A DNA stretch of 64,000 nt from positions 1 through 64,000 of the IMG/VR virus record IMGVR_UViG_3300020229_000001, one strand, 5' to 3'. Below, piece by piece: positions 30,591 to 41,001 of this stretch. The notes beneath the pieces were generated by a model. It did no database searches, was not told where the DNA came from, and saw nothing but the letters and a program-made list of their open reading frames with translations. Source of the stretch: a virus. The position numbers and the translations under genes are program-made. The number at the start of each line of letters is the position of its first letter. Within the stretch, counting starts at the first letter, position 1.

Positions 30591-30591
30591 A

Positions 30592-33500
30592 TTATTCTTC
30601 GTCTTCTCCTTCAGCTTCTTTTCGCAGTTTTTCTGCCGCTTTGATTGCTTTTTCTTTTTCCATCAATTGCTTCATTAGCCCCTTATTGGGAGACTTAACG
30701 CCAGTGAGGTTTGCCTCATCGGCCTCGGACAAGAGTCGCACTGTTTCCCCTTTACGATCCACTTGGAACAAACCTCCAGCTTGGATGATGTCCAAAGAAA
30801 ACTTGGCGGCGTCAGCGTAGTCCGCTGGCTCTGCTCCGCTCGTTGCCGCCCCGTACTTGCCAAACAATTCCTTCTCGTTAAACCACAGGGCAGCCTGCAT
30901 ATCGGCAATGGTAACAACAATCCCGGCTTGAGCAAGCCTAGCCTGAGCCTGCTCCATCGTTGTCTGCTGAAACGCCCGCTCGTTACTGGCCCGAGGTGCG
31001 CCAAGCGGCGTTGTGCGATCCTGCACCCAATTCTTGGCGGCTCTTCGTAATTCGGTTTTTCCCTTGAAGCTGCCAGTTCTGAATACTTTTTCAAGGTGCT
31101 CCGCAAACTCAAGCATCGCGCCGCTGTCTTCTAGTAATTTGTGGAATTCTTTTTTCGACCATCTGGGCGCGTCTTCTCCGTAAAGGTAGGGCTCTTCAAC
31201 TCCTTTTTTAATGAGCACTCGGTCGGTATATTCCTTGCCTTTTTTGAGCGCCTGATTTCTGTTGTATTCCTCAATCAACGAGTCTTGAAACCGCTCAAAT
31301 TGATGCCCTTCCTTGAGAGGATCATACTTAAATGAGCGACCAAGAATTCGATTCCACGTTCTGGTATACCAAAGGTCGGCGGTTAGCGTTGAGTAGTCGC
31401 CGTGGAGGTTATTAATGAAAGATCCGATCTTTGGCCCAAAGACCATAAACCCGGTCACCATTTGATTTTTGCCGCCCTCAACAGACAGCGGCTCCCCGTT
31501 GTAATACAGGGAGGTGTCTTGCTTCAGATTCTTGTTCCAATTTGCAACAGTGTCCGTTTTGAACAAAAGGGCTCGGAGCTGACTTGGGGTATGCCTTGTC
31601 AGCAACTCGTGCAATTTCAGTATGTTGTTTTCAATCGCGGCAGTTTTATCGCCGAATGTGCCATGCAGTGCGGTGACAATTTCTGGAAGGGTTTTGCCAT
31701 TTTCTAACATTAGCGTTACCCGAGTTGCCATTTTGCCATTCTCGAAGACGTCGTTGCCCTGAGACGCAATCCCGAGAACCGCATCGAAAACAAGGCTCTT
31801 GTCTGCGTCGTGCTGGGGAGACCCAACCTCGAGCCACGGAAAGAGTTGCGAGTACATTCCCTTCATCCGCTTCAGGGCCGCGTCGTACCATCCAATTGCG
31901 TTTGGAGACTTTGGATTCAGCGCGGCCCTCGCCATGTGCTGCTGAACCTCGTCGGCCACAACTGACGAAATGATATCCATCGCCCTCGGGCTATAGTCTC
32001 CGGGCAGGATTACCCCATCACTGGCCGCTCGATTCTGCAACGCATGAATCATGTCCGGGACGGCTGTCTCCCGCTTGCCTGCAAGCGTGTACGTTGACCT
32101 CACGGGCAGGATTTCGGTTCCTGCCAACAGCGGACTGGCGCTCCGGGCCATTGGGTCTACCGGGTACAGCTTGTCCTTTATGTACTTGGCGTCGGAGTCA
32201 CTGAGTCCGTACCGCTTGGCGTAGAGGGCTGGGTCGAAGATGTAGCCTTGCGCGGCTGCTGCCTTGGCGTAGTCGATAAGAAGGCTATCGATACTTCGTT
32301 GTAGTAAGGACTGTCCACCGGAAGTGGCTTGAAGCCAAACCGGGAGAACTCTCTGGTTGTCTCTTCCCTTGAATATTTTTTCAGTTTCATAAAGCTCTGA
32401 GGCTACAATTGTTTCGTATGATTGATCGATTGATGCTGATTTTTGGATTTCACTGAGCTTGCTGGCAAAGTCCTCGGTCCCAAAGTTGAGTGCCTTGATG
32501 CCCTTGCCGTCCGTTGTCGTAGAAACGTCTACGCCAACTTCTCTCGCTTTGTCAAAAGCCAACTTCAACTGGTCGTCGGTGAGCTTTGTAGAATGGATCA
32601 GGTATGCTGCCTGAGTGCCTTCTTTAAGGTCAATTGACGGCTTGTAGGTGATGCCAGCGTCTTGAGCAAAAGCAAGAGTTAGAAGCTGAGTGATTTGCTT
32701 TGCCTTGTCAAACGTAAGTTCAGGATGAACCAAATCAAAAGATGGTTCTACCTTCCCCTGCCACGTTCCTGCAATCGGCCTAATCTCCAGACCATCAAGG
32801 CCAAAGAAGTCTTTTAGTATCCCGTTGAAGCCATCGGATTTCAGAATGTCATGCACTGAGTCTCCAAGCTCTGCCATGCTGCGAATTCCAAGCGGATTGG
32901 CGGTGAATGGAGCAGGGGTTGCCTTTAGCGACACCTCTTCAAACGACCTGTTTAGCTTTTTGACTTGAGCTTTCCACGCGGCGTCTTCCGGGCTCATGTT
33001 CTGCATCTTTTCCGGGAACTGCGAGCGCATCTCTTCGATCTGGGTGTCGAGCGCGGCAACCTTTTCCGCATAGGCGGCCTTCTTTGCTTCAAATTCCGCC
33101 GTTTTTTCAGGCTTCTTTGCGTTCTTAGCCGCCTCGTCTGCCTTGGCAAGCAACTCAAGTTGGCGTTGTTTTTTAAGCTGCAATTCGCCCCATGTTTCAA
33201 CTGCTGCCTTTTGGCCGGAAACCGTTTTAAGCTGATCTCTTAGCTCGGATGCCGTTCTGTAGGTGTAACCGTGCTCACCGGGCTTGGCTCCAATCACAAC
33301 GCTGAACATCCCGCGTTCATCAGTGATGGTTTTGGGAAGCGGAGCAATTGACGCAAGAGCAGGCAGACGCTCTTCCTCTTTTGGCTCTATTTTTATGCCT
33401 TCCAGCGCCCCGGGAATATTTTCGTTGTCCGGCATAAACCGCACCTGAGCACCTTCAAGGGCTCCCGAGGCGCTGGGGTCGGTTAGGAATGGTTTAATTT

Positions 33501-36500
33501 CGTCGTATTTTTCACGACTGATGGAGCCATTCACCATTTTAGTAAACAGCTTTCGATTAAACGCCTTGATGTCATTGGCATCCGATGCATTTGCATAACG
33601 CATTGGCACATCGATGACAAAAATGGCCTCCTTTCCATCGGGGCCAAGCCCCGAAACCACATTTCCTTCGTGGGCATCTCGCAAAAATGTTTTTGCCTTT
33701 GGATTGTAGAATTCAAAAAGATTGCCTCTTACTATCCTGAAAAAGTTTCTTTGATTTAAATATGAATCAATTTGGTTAATTGATAACGGGTCTAAAATTT
33801 TGACGTAAGGCTGCTCCGTGACAACATACGCACCGGGATCAGATCCCGTTACCCTTCCAGTAACAAGGTCTGAAAAATTTCCCTGAACATTGGCTTCCGA
33901 TTCCTTTGCTTGATCGTGGATTCCCTTAACGGTGATTTTTGTTTCAGGGAAAAACTCATTGTGCAGTCGAATTCGGTCGAAATAATCACCCCAGTTTTCT
34001 TCAAACATGGGAATATTTGTCCGCTTTTCAACTTTGCCATTTTCATTTCCAAGAATGACTTGATGCTCGGCCCCTGATTTATACCCCGACGCCCTCCACC
34101 TCTCGAGAAAGTCCCGATGATCCAAAAGCGCCCCGTGCTGGCGTGCTGCATCAACTAGACGGGTGTCTTGCGCTCGCTTTGCTGCCTCTGACGCACGGCG
34201 ACTTTCAGTTTCTCCTCGAACCTGTTCTGATTCTGAATCCTTTCCTCTAACGGAACGCTCGAAAACACTTCCGAGATTCTCACTAGGTGCTCTCGACCCT
34301 TGTTTGTTTTGGCTGCTTCCTGCTCTACTAACCTCTCCCTCTCTGCTCTGTCTGGAATTAAGTATTCGTTCATATTCTTCTTTTTCGGCAAAATCGCCAG
34401 ATTCTTTAGGATTACCATCAGGCATAAATCGAGCCTGACCGCCTTCCACAGAGGAGCGCATCTCGGGAGTAATGGCGACTTTCCAGATTTTGGGATTTTC
34501 TCCAATCTCTACAACTTCTCCACCTTCTCCGCGTCCCCGGTTGTTAAGCGCAACAACTGCGTGAGAACGGTTGGTGAACGTCATTGTTGGAGCGATATTT
34601 GGATTTCCTTGAATGACGTACTCTTTCTTGCCTTCAACCTCACCCGTTTCAACTTTAGCACCCCATTGCTTGACGTACTTGCCAATTTCATTTGGTAGGA
34701 TTTTGTCGTAAAAGCCTGTCATGCCTTCGCCGCCAATATCAAGGTCTAATCCGTCAGCTTTTGCGTATGCCGTAACCGGATCTGATTGAGAATTGAGGTC
34801 AGCAATAAGCTTTTCTGCAAGTGGCTTCCCTATTGTGTCAGCTACCTCCTGAGCAGACAGTCCGGGTTTATTTATTACTGATACAGGAAGGTTTGATCCA
34901 TCTGTGTTTTGGTATGCACTGACATGATACTTTCCGTCACCGTCATTTATTAGGTCAATGGCTGAGACATGTTTACTTAGGGAATACCGATCAGCTTGCG
35001 CTTCTCCTCCGGTCCAGCCAATCCAATTCTTGCCGTCAGCAACAGCTTTTTGAAGTGCGTGCTTGAATAGTTGAATGGGCCAATCTTTGCGGAATGGTGC
35101 GTCGGCAACGCCGTCTTGACGCATTGCTCCTGCGTTCATTAAGGCTGTCCATTCCTTGCGCTCTTCAGGTGTTGCCGCTTGCCCTTTTGCTTCAATTTCA
35201 CGCACCCTATTATAATCGCGAAGTTGTTCATTTTTGTACCCTCTTTTCCTAGCCGCCTGATGCAGATCAGATTGCAACTCTTCAATCAGCCTGCCAGTTC
35301 CAAAGTCTTGAGTGCGCATATGCGCAACATAGTTTGGAACGTCTGGAAAGTGGCTTGAGCGAAACTCTCCAACTCCAACAACATCGCTTTCTCCCCTGCC
35401 ATCAATTCTGGCTTGATCTAATGTGTCATAAGTGCCTTGTTCTCCATCAATAAATTCAACATCAAAAGATCCATCGTTTAATTTTTTAAATGAAGCAATT
35501 GGGTCAATTTCTGTTTTAGACGGCATTCTAAGAACAACCTCTTCGTAGTTTGTGCCGCCGGGAAGCTTGTATTTGGAGTATTGCGTCTCGTCTTCTCCGT
35601 ACTCAGAATCGATTTGGTTGGTCTCAGAAACGAACTCTTCCGCTTCTGGTCTACTCATCCCAAACATTTCCATTGCAGATTTCTCTGCTTCCTCAATTGT
35701 GTTAAATTTTGCAGCGCCTCCCCACTCTTCAGCTTCAGAGTAGAACTCGCCTTCAAAGGACTTTGCTTCTCGCATCCTCTGCGTCTCAAACTTTGCAACG
35801 TAACCGTCTTTCAAGAACTGCTTAACGTCATCTTTCGTGACATATCCTTTCTCCGCCTGCGCTGCGTCAATAAACTGATTGATGCCGCTCCATTTCATTT
35901 CGTCAGGCTTCACGCCACTACCCTTCTGCGGGTCCAGAATGCCCCTTATTTGCTCCGCACTGGCCCGATTAGGCATCTTGTTTAATAGAACCCGTCCAGC
36001 CTTGCTGTAGAACCCGGGGGCGACCTTTGTAGGGTCTTCCTCACGCTCTGGCATGAAGCGAATGCCTGACGGGATTTTGCTAGATGCCCACATGCTCCCG
36101 CCTTGCGGATCTGGTCTGCCAGTTTCCGTATCAAATAATTTTTCTCTTCGTAATGTAGCCTGTTTTGATATTGGCTCTCCGTATAGTTTTGTTGCACCAA
36201 TGCTTTGAGCATATTTTGCAATTTCTCGGTACAAAGCTTCTCCGTATCCTTGTTTTTCAAACCCGGAAGAATTGGCAGACAGCACCACCTTCAGGAGCTC
36301 TGGGTCATACGGATCTCTAGTGACAGTTGCGCTAGCCGCAACCTTGTTAGACATTTCCGGGTAAATGTAAATGTGCGTGTCTGGGTCTTCTTCAATTTCC
36401 TCAACTCTAGATTTGTATTTTGGCAACCTTGCCTTCATTACGTTCAGCTCTTCTTGAGTTGGTACGCGACGGTATTCATCTTCCAATTTCTCAGGTATAA

Positions 36501-39500
36501 ACCGGACCTGCGCTTCTGCTGGCTGAACCGTTGCCTTGATTTCACCAGTGCCTTTTGGGTCGTACTTAGCAGAGACTGATCCCAAACCTTTTAGGATACT
36601 ACCACCGAGCGCAGGACGCTGTTCTTCTTTAGCCTCCTGTTCGGGCATAAACCGGGCCTTGTACGGGATCGGGTACTTATACTCCGTGTTTGCGTTCTCT
36701 TCGGCAGCAGTGTGCGAATCAAGGCGGAATGATTTGATGATCTGGTCAAAGCTAGACTGTTTATCGAGCTTGCGTTCGGATCGGCTAAACTTGTTCCGGT
36801 CTAGGTCTGGAATAGACTCAACGTCGGGCACATTTGGATTTGGTGCGCCGAGCATCTTTTCGTAAATGGTTCGCTTGAGCTTTGCAACATTTGGGTCTGC
36901 ATCGAGTCCCTGCCAGCCCGGGACACTTGCGTCGGGGTTCGCAAGGTTCGGAAGCAGCACCGTTCTAAACTCGTTCCAAAATTTTTGTGTGTCGCCGCCC
37001 CAAGGCTCAAACACTCCCTTGGCATATTTCTCATAAAGCCCAACCTTCCTACGAAGGTCGCTAATATCCCAAGCAGTTGTGTAAAAATTGCCAGCCTTTG
37101 AGAGGTGCAATTGCAATGGGACGATCTGCCGAATCTTTGGAGAAAACGCCTGATAGTTGCCTTTGTCATTCAACCGGGAGGCGTAATCGATATCAAGCAC
37201 CGTCCCGTCGCCCCGAGTCATTAGGTCGTCGTACTTAAACAACAGTTCCTTCATTGAGGCTGGAACAATACTTTCAGGAAGTGCAGCAATTGCCGCACGC
37301 TGCGCTGGAGTCATTTTTCCAGTGTAGTGCAGGTCTTCATCATCTTTTCCCTGCCCGCCTTTGATCGCCCGGAACCGTCCCAGCTCAGATGGATCTCCAG
37401 CGTTATCGATGGCATCACGGACCATTTGCACCCGGCGCTTAATATGCGCTACGGTTTCCTTGTTTTTGCGTTCTTTTGGCTTCCCGGTGGCCTCGTCGTA
37501 AGCAATCTGACGTTCTACTTGTACTCGCCCACCGACCGGGACTTCGAGTCCAACTAATTCAGGATGTAATTCTCCAAATCCCCGTTCCTTGTTTGGAACA
37601 TTATCCCCAGTCGTATCGTCTTGGTGATAAATCCAACTACCTTCAGATGCGTTGTTGTCAGTTAGGTTAACCGTCTGCACTACCTTACCATCTGCGTCCG
37701 TAACTACAGCCACTGGAATCGTCTCAAATTTCCCTGTGTCCTTAAAATACTTGTTAAGCAACTCTTTTGAGTTTTTTACGTCTTTTGGCGTAATGGGCGC
37801 AGCCACCGCTTCTCCCGGCTCTGCGTCAGTAAAGTCGCCGTCGTACTTCTTCATCTCCCGCTCGACGTTGCGTATCGCACGCATTACCTCAGGGCTGTAC
37901 GTTGCGCCAACAAGCCCAGAAGTCCACTGTTTGTACACCGCTGGCCCTGCAATTGCGTACAAGTGATTCAACGCAGATTTGACGTTGTTGCTACTGACAC
38001 GAGAAGCCAACCAGTTAATTCCTCGCTGCGCTGGAGACTCTGGGTCGCCAAAGAACCTTCCTGCGTGAGCTTCTGCGAGAGTTTCCTCCCGCATCAATTC
38101 AACAATCTTGTTCTTGTTAAAGTCGTTTGCCGCTTCATCCCAAACTCCAGCGGCTTCAGCGTAATCCTGAACTTGTTCTGCTGTCTTTCCTTCTAAATAT
38201 TTTTTGTAAAATTTGCCAAACAGATCATCCCGGGACATTCCGGGCTCCGCAGGAGTGATTTGTCGCACATTGCCATTTTCATCAACAGCCTCTGTGCCGA
38301 ATATTTTGTTGAACAAAGGTGCGATCCGCTTGCGGTATTCGTCCTTGCCAAACAAGCCGTGCCCAACAACTTCGTGAGCAAGGACGTTTGAGATAGCCTC
38401 CCCAGAAAGCTCTGCCTTTTTTAAAGCGTTTTCAACATTCACAAACACCGTATCTTTGGCAGGGTCCATCGTAAACCCGTCCTTGGCGGTGCCTTTCCCA
38501 ATCATAATGCCGTCAGCGGTTGGATTCTTTTCTAACGCCTGCTCAATAGTCATTGGTGCTCCAACCCCATTGAAATTAGGGTTTTCCGTAATCATCTTGT
38601 CGATAATTTGGCTAGATGTAAGCAACTCAATGTTCATGTTGCTGTTAGGAGTCAGCACCCCGTTTATGAGGTTTGACACTTTCCCTAGCGACAATTTAAT
38701 GCCATCCTCGAACGCTTGCCGGGCTTCCGGGGGCGCAACTATGTTTTCCTGATGGAGTCGATAAGCAAACTCGTAATCTGCTTTGGCCTTAGCCGCTTCA
38801 GGTGTATTTGCCCCGTTCACCATTTCGGCAAAATGCGTTTTCTGAGCCCGATCAAGGCGTTTTTCAGACTGCTTGATGACCTTGTCCCAGTTCAAATTTG
38901 TGACATTTTCTCGAGATTCTGGGCTTAACCCAAGCATAACCCTTTGAGCCTGTCGCATCTCTGCGTCTCGGTTCATTTTGTTGCGAATCGGATCATTCCC
39001 TACTAATCCTCCGAGAACCTGCCCGTGAATAAATCCATAGGTCGCAAACTCAGCCCACATTTGTGCAAACTCTTGAGCGTCCTTGTCTTCAAGTACTCCC
39101 ATTGCAACCATCATTGGCAGCATTGACACGTTGTGTTGCACAAAGACGTTTGCGTTTTTTTCAATAAAATCCAACGCTTTGCCGCCACCAGCTTTTTGCG
39201 ACCAGTTCAAAAATCGTTGCACCTCAGGAGATGCTGATTCCATTTTTTCTAACGCCTCAAAGCGGCCCAATTCAGCGCCGGATAACCTTCCAGCTTTAAG
39301 TAGCTGCTGCCCAAGGCGAGGCGCAGCCGCAATCGCCTTACCAGCAAGCTGAATTCCAAGCCCAGTTCCTGCGCCTTTTAACGCCCCGGCCAGCGGATCA
39401 TCAGACGCCAATGCACCAGCGCCAGCGCCAAGTAGAGTCGACCCGGCATATTTTACAGGTTTTGGAAGGCTTTCAAAGGCTGTTTTAGACCGATCAATGG

Positions 39501-40998
39501 TGTCTGCAATGTTGCCAAGTGGCTTTTCGAGCCACCCGGGCTGCTCTCGGGCAATTGCCTCCGCTTCACGCTGCGCTTGCAGTGCCGCGCTATCAGCGGC
39601 GTACATAACATTGCGAGCCTCACCAGTCTTTCCAGCCGCTCTCAACCCTCGACCTATTTGCTGACCTAACATGCTCAAATCTCGCACAACTGCCCCGCCC
39701 AACCCAAACACGTTTAATGGCGATGTCATGGCAATTGCGCCAACTTGTTCAGGGTCTTCCCGTAGACGATTGGCTTCTTTTATTTGAGCTTGCACCCCAG
39801 TTTCAGCGGCTGCTTCTGCTTGCAATCGACGGTTAGCCCTCGCTGCTTCAATATTGCCTCCAAATCCAAAAACAGCGTCTTCTGCTGGGGGCATCAACTT
39901 TTCAACAACATCAACCCAGTATTTTTTAACGGCAGGATCTTGCCACAGGTCATCAATTGTTCTGGCCAAAACAGCGGGATTTTTTTCCCTCTGCATGTGG
40001 TCGATATACTTTGCATTCATCCGAGTTGCAAAGTTCTTCCTAGCTTGATCCATTGCTGGAGCAGCCGCAGCTTCACGCAATGCAGCTTCTTGCTCCATAG
40101 AGATGGCAGGAGCAATTGATGGGTCTGCTAGAGTCCCTTCCGCAGTGGCTTTAGCAATGCCAACCTTAGCCTTGTCCCAAAGCATAGCTCTACCTTCAGA
40201 AAAATCCTTTGTTGCCTTTAAAAGGTCTTCTCTAGCCATCAAAAGGGCATCGCCAAACACCCGAGCGGACCGATACGTTTTGTCTCGGAGCGACAATTCA
40301 GCGTCTCGGATTTGCTGTTCGTTTAGTCCCTTTTTTTGCTCTTCAGTGAGCGTTTTGCCTTTCCCGAAATCTTCAGGGCTACCGACATACACTGCGCCTG
40401 TAAGAGCATCCTTTGCTAGCCTGCCAGCGCCAGCAGCAAGAGGAGGCAAAGACGCCAACATTCCAACCCCGGCCTTCCCTGCGTCTGCAATTAAATCAAA
40501 CGCACTTGTATCCTTGTTCCACCTGTAATCGAACAGAGACTGCAACTGCACAGGGTTTTCGGCCATGTTGTACCAAGGAACTGTCTTGTGTAGCTCCTCA
40601 AGGTCGTGCGGGTCGGTGATTCCTTTGAACACCGTTTCCGTAATCCCCTTGCGGGTGTTAGGATCAGTGATTCCAGCGTATGCATTAAACTTGCCTGTTG
40701 GGCCAACCGGGACTGGGGCAAACTGCCCAGAGCCGAGTGCTCCGCTGCCAATCAACGAAGACTGTTCTGGAGGCGCAGTGCTGCCGACCATTTCGGGACG
40801 AAACATCTCGCCGCCACCAGACAGCGTGCCACCAGAAGTCTGCATTCCGGGGGATTCCCCCTTGAATGCAGCTAGAATTTCTTCATCAGAAATGCCTTTT
40901 GCCTCTTCCTTGCTGTAAATAGGCTGACTGACAGATGGCTGTTCTCCCTTAAACGCAGCCAGAATTTCTTCGTCTGAAATCTTTGGAGTTTCAGCCAT
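30592..40998 (-). CDS. Giant polyvalent protein (3468 aa)
   Basis: A modular protein, probably carried in the virion and injected (inference). In order: a duplicated ISDEEILAAFKGE motif (7-19, 36-48); helical Ala-rich regions; a Gly/Ala-rich possible membrane segment near 515-560; zincin-like HEVVGHG (875-881); a GNAT-like QGYGEALYREIAKYAQ region (about 1500-1620); polyvalent motifs EELQSDLHQAARKRGY (about 1906) and GWTGGEAQADRYSLSK (about 1994); a kinase-PolyVal-like DAHEGNV (2441); long helical C-terminus to 3468. Five RFMPE/D-type motifs have their Arg at 1449, 1499, 1647, 2190 and 2520 and punctuate the modules. Active sites are read by eye only. Confidence 0.85.
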   Translation of the reverse strand: MAETPKISDEEILAAFKGEQPSVSQPIYSKEEAKGISDEEILAAFKGESPGMQTSGGTLSGGGEMFRPEMVGSTAPPEQSSLIGSGALGSGQFAPVPVGPTGKFNAYAGITDPNTRKGITETVFKGITDPHDLEELHKTVPWYNMAENPVQLQSLFDYRWNKDTSAFDLIADAGKAGVGMLASLPPLAAGAGRLAKDALTGAVYVGSPEDFGKGKTLTEEQKKGLNEQQIRDAELSLRDKTYRSARVFGDALLMAREDLLKATKDFSEGRAMLWDKAKVGIAKATAEGTLADPSIAPAISMEQEAALREAAAAPAMDQARKNFATRMNAKYIDHMQREKNPAVLARTIDDLWQDPAVKKYWVDVVEKLMPPAEDAVFGFGGNIEAARANRRLQAEAAAETGVQAQIKEANRLREDPEQVGAIAMTSPLNVFGLGGAVVRDLSMLGQQIGRGLRAAGKTGEARNVMYAADSAALQAQREAEAIAREQPGWLEKPLGNIADTIDRSKTAFESLPKPVKYAGSTLLGAGAGALASDDPLAGALKGAGTGLGIQLAGKAIAAAPRLGQQLLKAGRLSGAELGRFEALEKMESASPEVQRFLNWSQKAGGGKALDFIEKNANVFVQHNVSMLPMMVAMGVLEDKDAQEFAQMWAEFATYGFIHGQVLGGLVGNDPIRNKMNRDAEMRQAQRVMLGLSPESRENVTNLNWDKVIKQSEKRLDRAQKTHFAEMVNGANTPEAAKAKADYEFAYRLHQENIVAPPEARQAFEDGIKLSLGKVSNLINGVLTPNSNMNIELLTSSQIIDKMITENPNFNGVGAPMTIEQALEKNPTADGIMIGKGTAKDGFTMDPAKDTVFVNVENALKKAELSGEAISNVLAHEVVGHGLFGKDEYRKRIAPLFNKIFGTEAVDENGNVRQITPAEPGMSRDDLFGKFYKKYLEGKTAEQVQDYAEAAGVWDEAANDFNKNKIVELMREETLAEAHAGRFFGDPESPAQRGINWLASRVSSNNVKSALNHLYAIAGPAVYKQWTSGLVGATYSPEVMRAIRNVEREMKKYDGDFTDAEPGEAVAAPITPKDVKNSKELLNKYFKDTGKFETIPVAVVTDADGKVVQTVNLTDNNASEGSWIYHQDDTTGDNVPNKERGFGELHPELVGLEVPVGGRVQVERQIAYDEATGKPKERKNKETVAHIKRRVQMVRDAIDNAGDPSELGRFRAIKGGQGKDDEDLHYTGKMTPAQRAAIAALPESIVPASMKELLFKYDDLMTRGDGTVLDIDYASRLNDKGNYQAFSPKIRQIVPLQLHLSKAGNFYTTAWDISDLRRKVGLYEKYAKGVFEPWGGDTQKFWNEFRTVLLPNLANPDASVPGWQGLDADPNVAKLKRTIYEKMLGAPNPNVPDVESIPDLDRNKFSRSERKLDKQSSFDQIIKSFRLDSHTAAEENANTEYKYPIPYKARFMPEQEAKEEQRPALGGSILKGLGSVSAKYDPKGTGEIKATVQPAEAQVRFIPEKLEDEYRRVPTQEELNVMKARLPKYKSRVEEIEEDPDTHIYIYPEMSNKVAASATVTRDPYDPELLKVVLSANSSGFEKQGYGEALYREIAKYAQSIGATKLYGEPISKQATLRREKLFDTETGRPDPQGGSMWASSKIPSGIRFMPEREEDPTKVAPGFYSKAGRVLLNKMPNRASAEQIRGILDPQKGSGVKPDEMKWSGINQFIDAAQAEKGYVTKDDVKQFLKDGYVAKFETQRMREAKSFEGEFYSEAEEWGGAAKFNTIEEAEKSAMEMFGMSRPEAEEFVSETNQIDSEYGEDETQYSKYKLPGGTNYEEVVLRMPSKTEIDPIASFKKLNDGSFDVEFIDGEQGTYDTLDQARIDGRGESDVVGVGEFRSSHFPDVPNYVAHMRTQDFGTGRLIEELQSDLHQAARKRGYKNEQLRDYNRVREIEAKGQAATPEERKEWTALMNAGAMRQDGVADAPFRKDWPIQLFKHALQKAVADGKNWIGWTGGEAQADRYSLSKHVSAIDLINDGDGKYHVSAYQNTDGSNLPVSVINKPGLSAQEVADTIGKPLAEKLIADLNSQSDPVTAYAKADGLDLDIGGEGMTGFYDKILPNEIGKYVKQWGAKVETGEVEGKKEYVIQGNPNIAPTMTFTNRSHAVVALNNRGRGEGGEVVEIGENPKIWKVAITPEMRSSVEGGQARFMPDGNPKESGDFAEKEEYERILNSRQSREGEVSRAGSSQNKQGSRAPSENLGSVFERSVRGKDSESEQVRGETESRRASEAAKRAQDTRLVDAARQHGALLDHRDFLERWRASGYKSGAEHQVILGNENGKVEKRTNIPMFEENWGDYFDRIRLHNEFFPETKITVKGIHDQAKESEANVQGNFSDLVTGRVTGSDPGAYVVTEQPYVKILDPLSINQIDSYLNQRNFFRIVRGNLFEFYNPKAKTFLRDAHEGNVVSGLGPDGKEAIFVIDVPMRYANASDANDIKAFNRKLFTKMVNGSISREKYDEIKPFLTDPSASGALEGAQVRFMPDNENIPGALEGIKIEPKEEERLPALASIAPLPKTITDERGMFSVVIGAKPGEHGYTYRTASELRDQLKTVSGQKAAVETWGELQLKKQRQLELLAKADEAAKNAKKPEKTAEFEAKKAAYAEKVAALDTQIEEMRSQFPEKMQNMSPEDAAWKAQVKKLNRSFEEVSLKATPAPFTANPLGIRSMAELGDSVHDILKSDGFNGILKDFFGLDGLEIRPIAGTWQGKVEPSFDLVHPELTFDKAKQITQLLTLAFAQDAGITYKPSIDLKEGTQAAYLIHSTKLTDDQLKLAFDKAREVGVDVSTTTDGKGIKALNFGTEDFASKLSEIQKSASIDQSYETIVASELYETEKIFKGRDNQRVLPVWLQATSGGQSLLQRSIDSLLIDYAKAAAAQGYIFDPALYAKRYGLSDSDAKYIKDKLYPVDPMARSASPLLAGTEILPVRSTYTLAGKRETAVPDMIHALQNRAASDGVILPGDYSPRAMDIISSVVADEVQQHMARAALNPKSPNAIGWYDAALKRMKGMYSQLFPWLEVGSPQHDADKSLVFDAVLGIASQGNDVFENGKMATRVTLMLENGKTLPEIVTALHGTFGDKTAAIENNILKLHELLTRHTPSQLRALLFKTDTVANWNKNLKQDTSLYYNGEPLSVEGGKNQMVTGFMVFGPKIGSFINNLHGDYSTLTADLWYTRTWNRILGRSFKYDPLKEGHQFERFQDSLIEEYNRNQALKKGKEYTDRVLIKKGVEEPYLYGEDAPRWSKKEFHKLLEDSGAMLEFAEHLEKVFRTGSFKGKTELRRAAKNWVQDRTTPLGAPRASNERAFQQTTMEQAQARLAQAGIVVTIADMQAALWFNEKELFGKYGAATSGAEPADYADAAKFSLDIIQAGGLFQVDRKGETVRLLSEADEANLTGVKSPNKGLMKQLMEKEKAIKAAEKLRKEAEGEDEE

Positions 40999-41001
40999 AA
41001 A

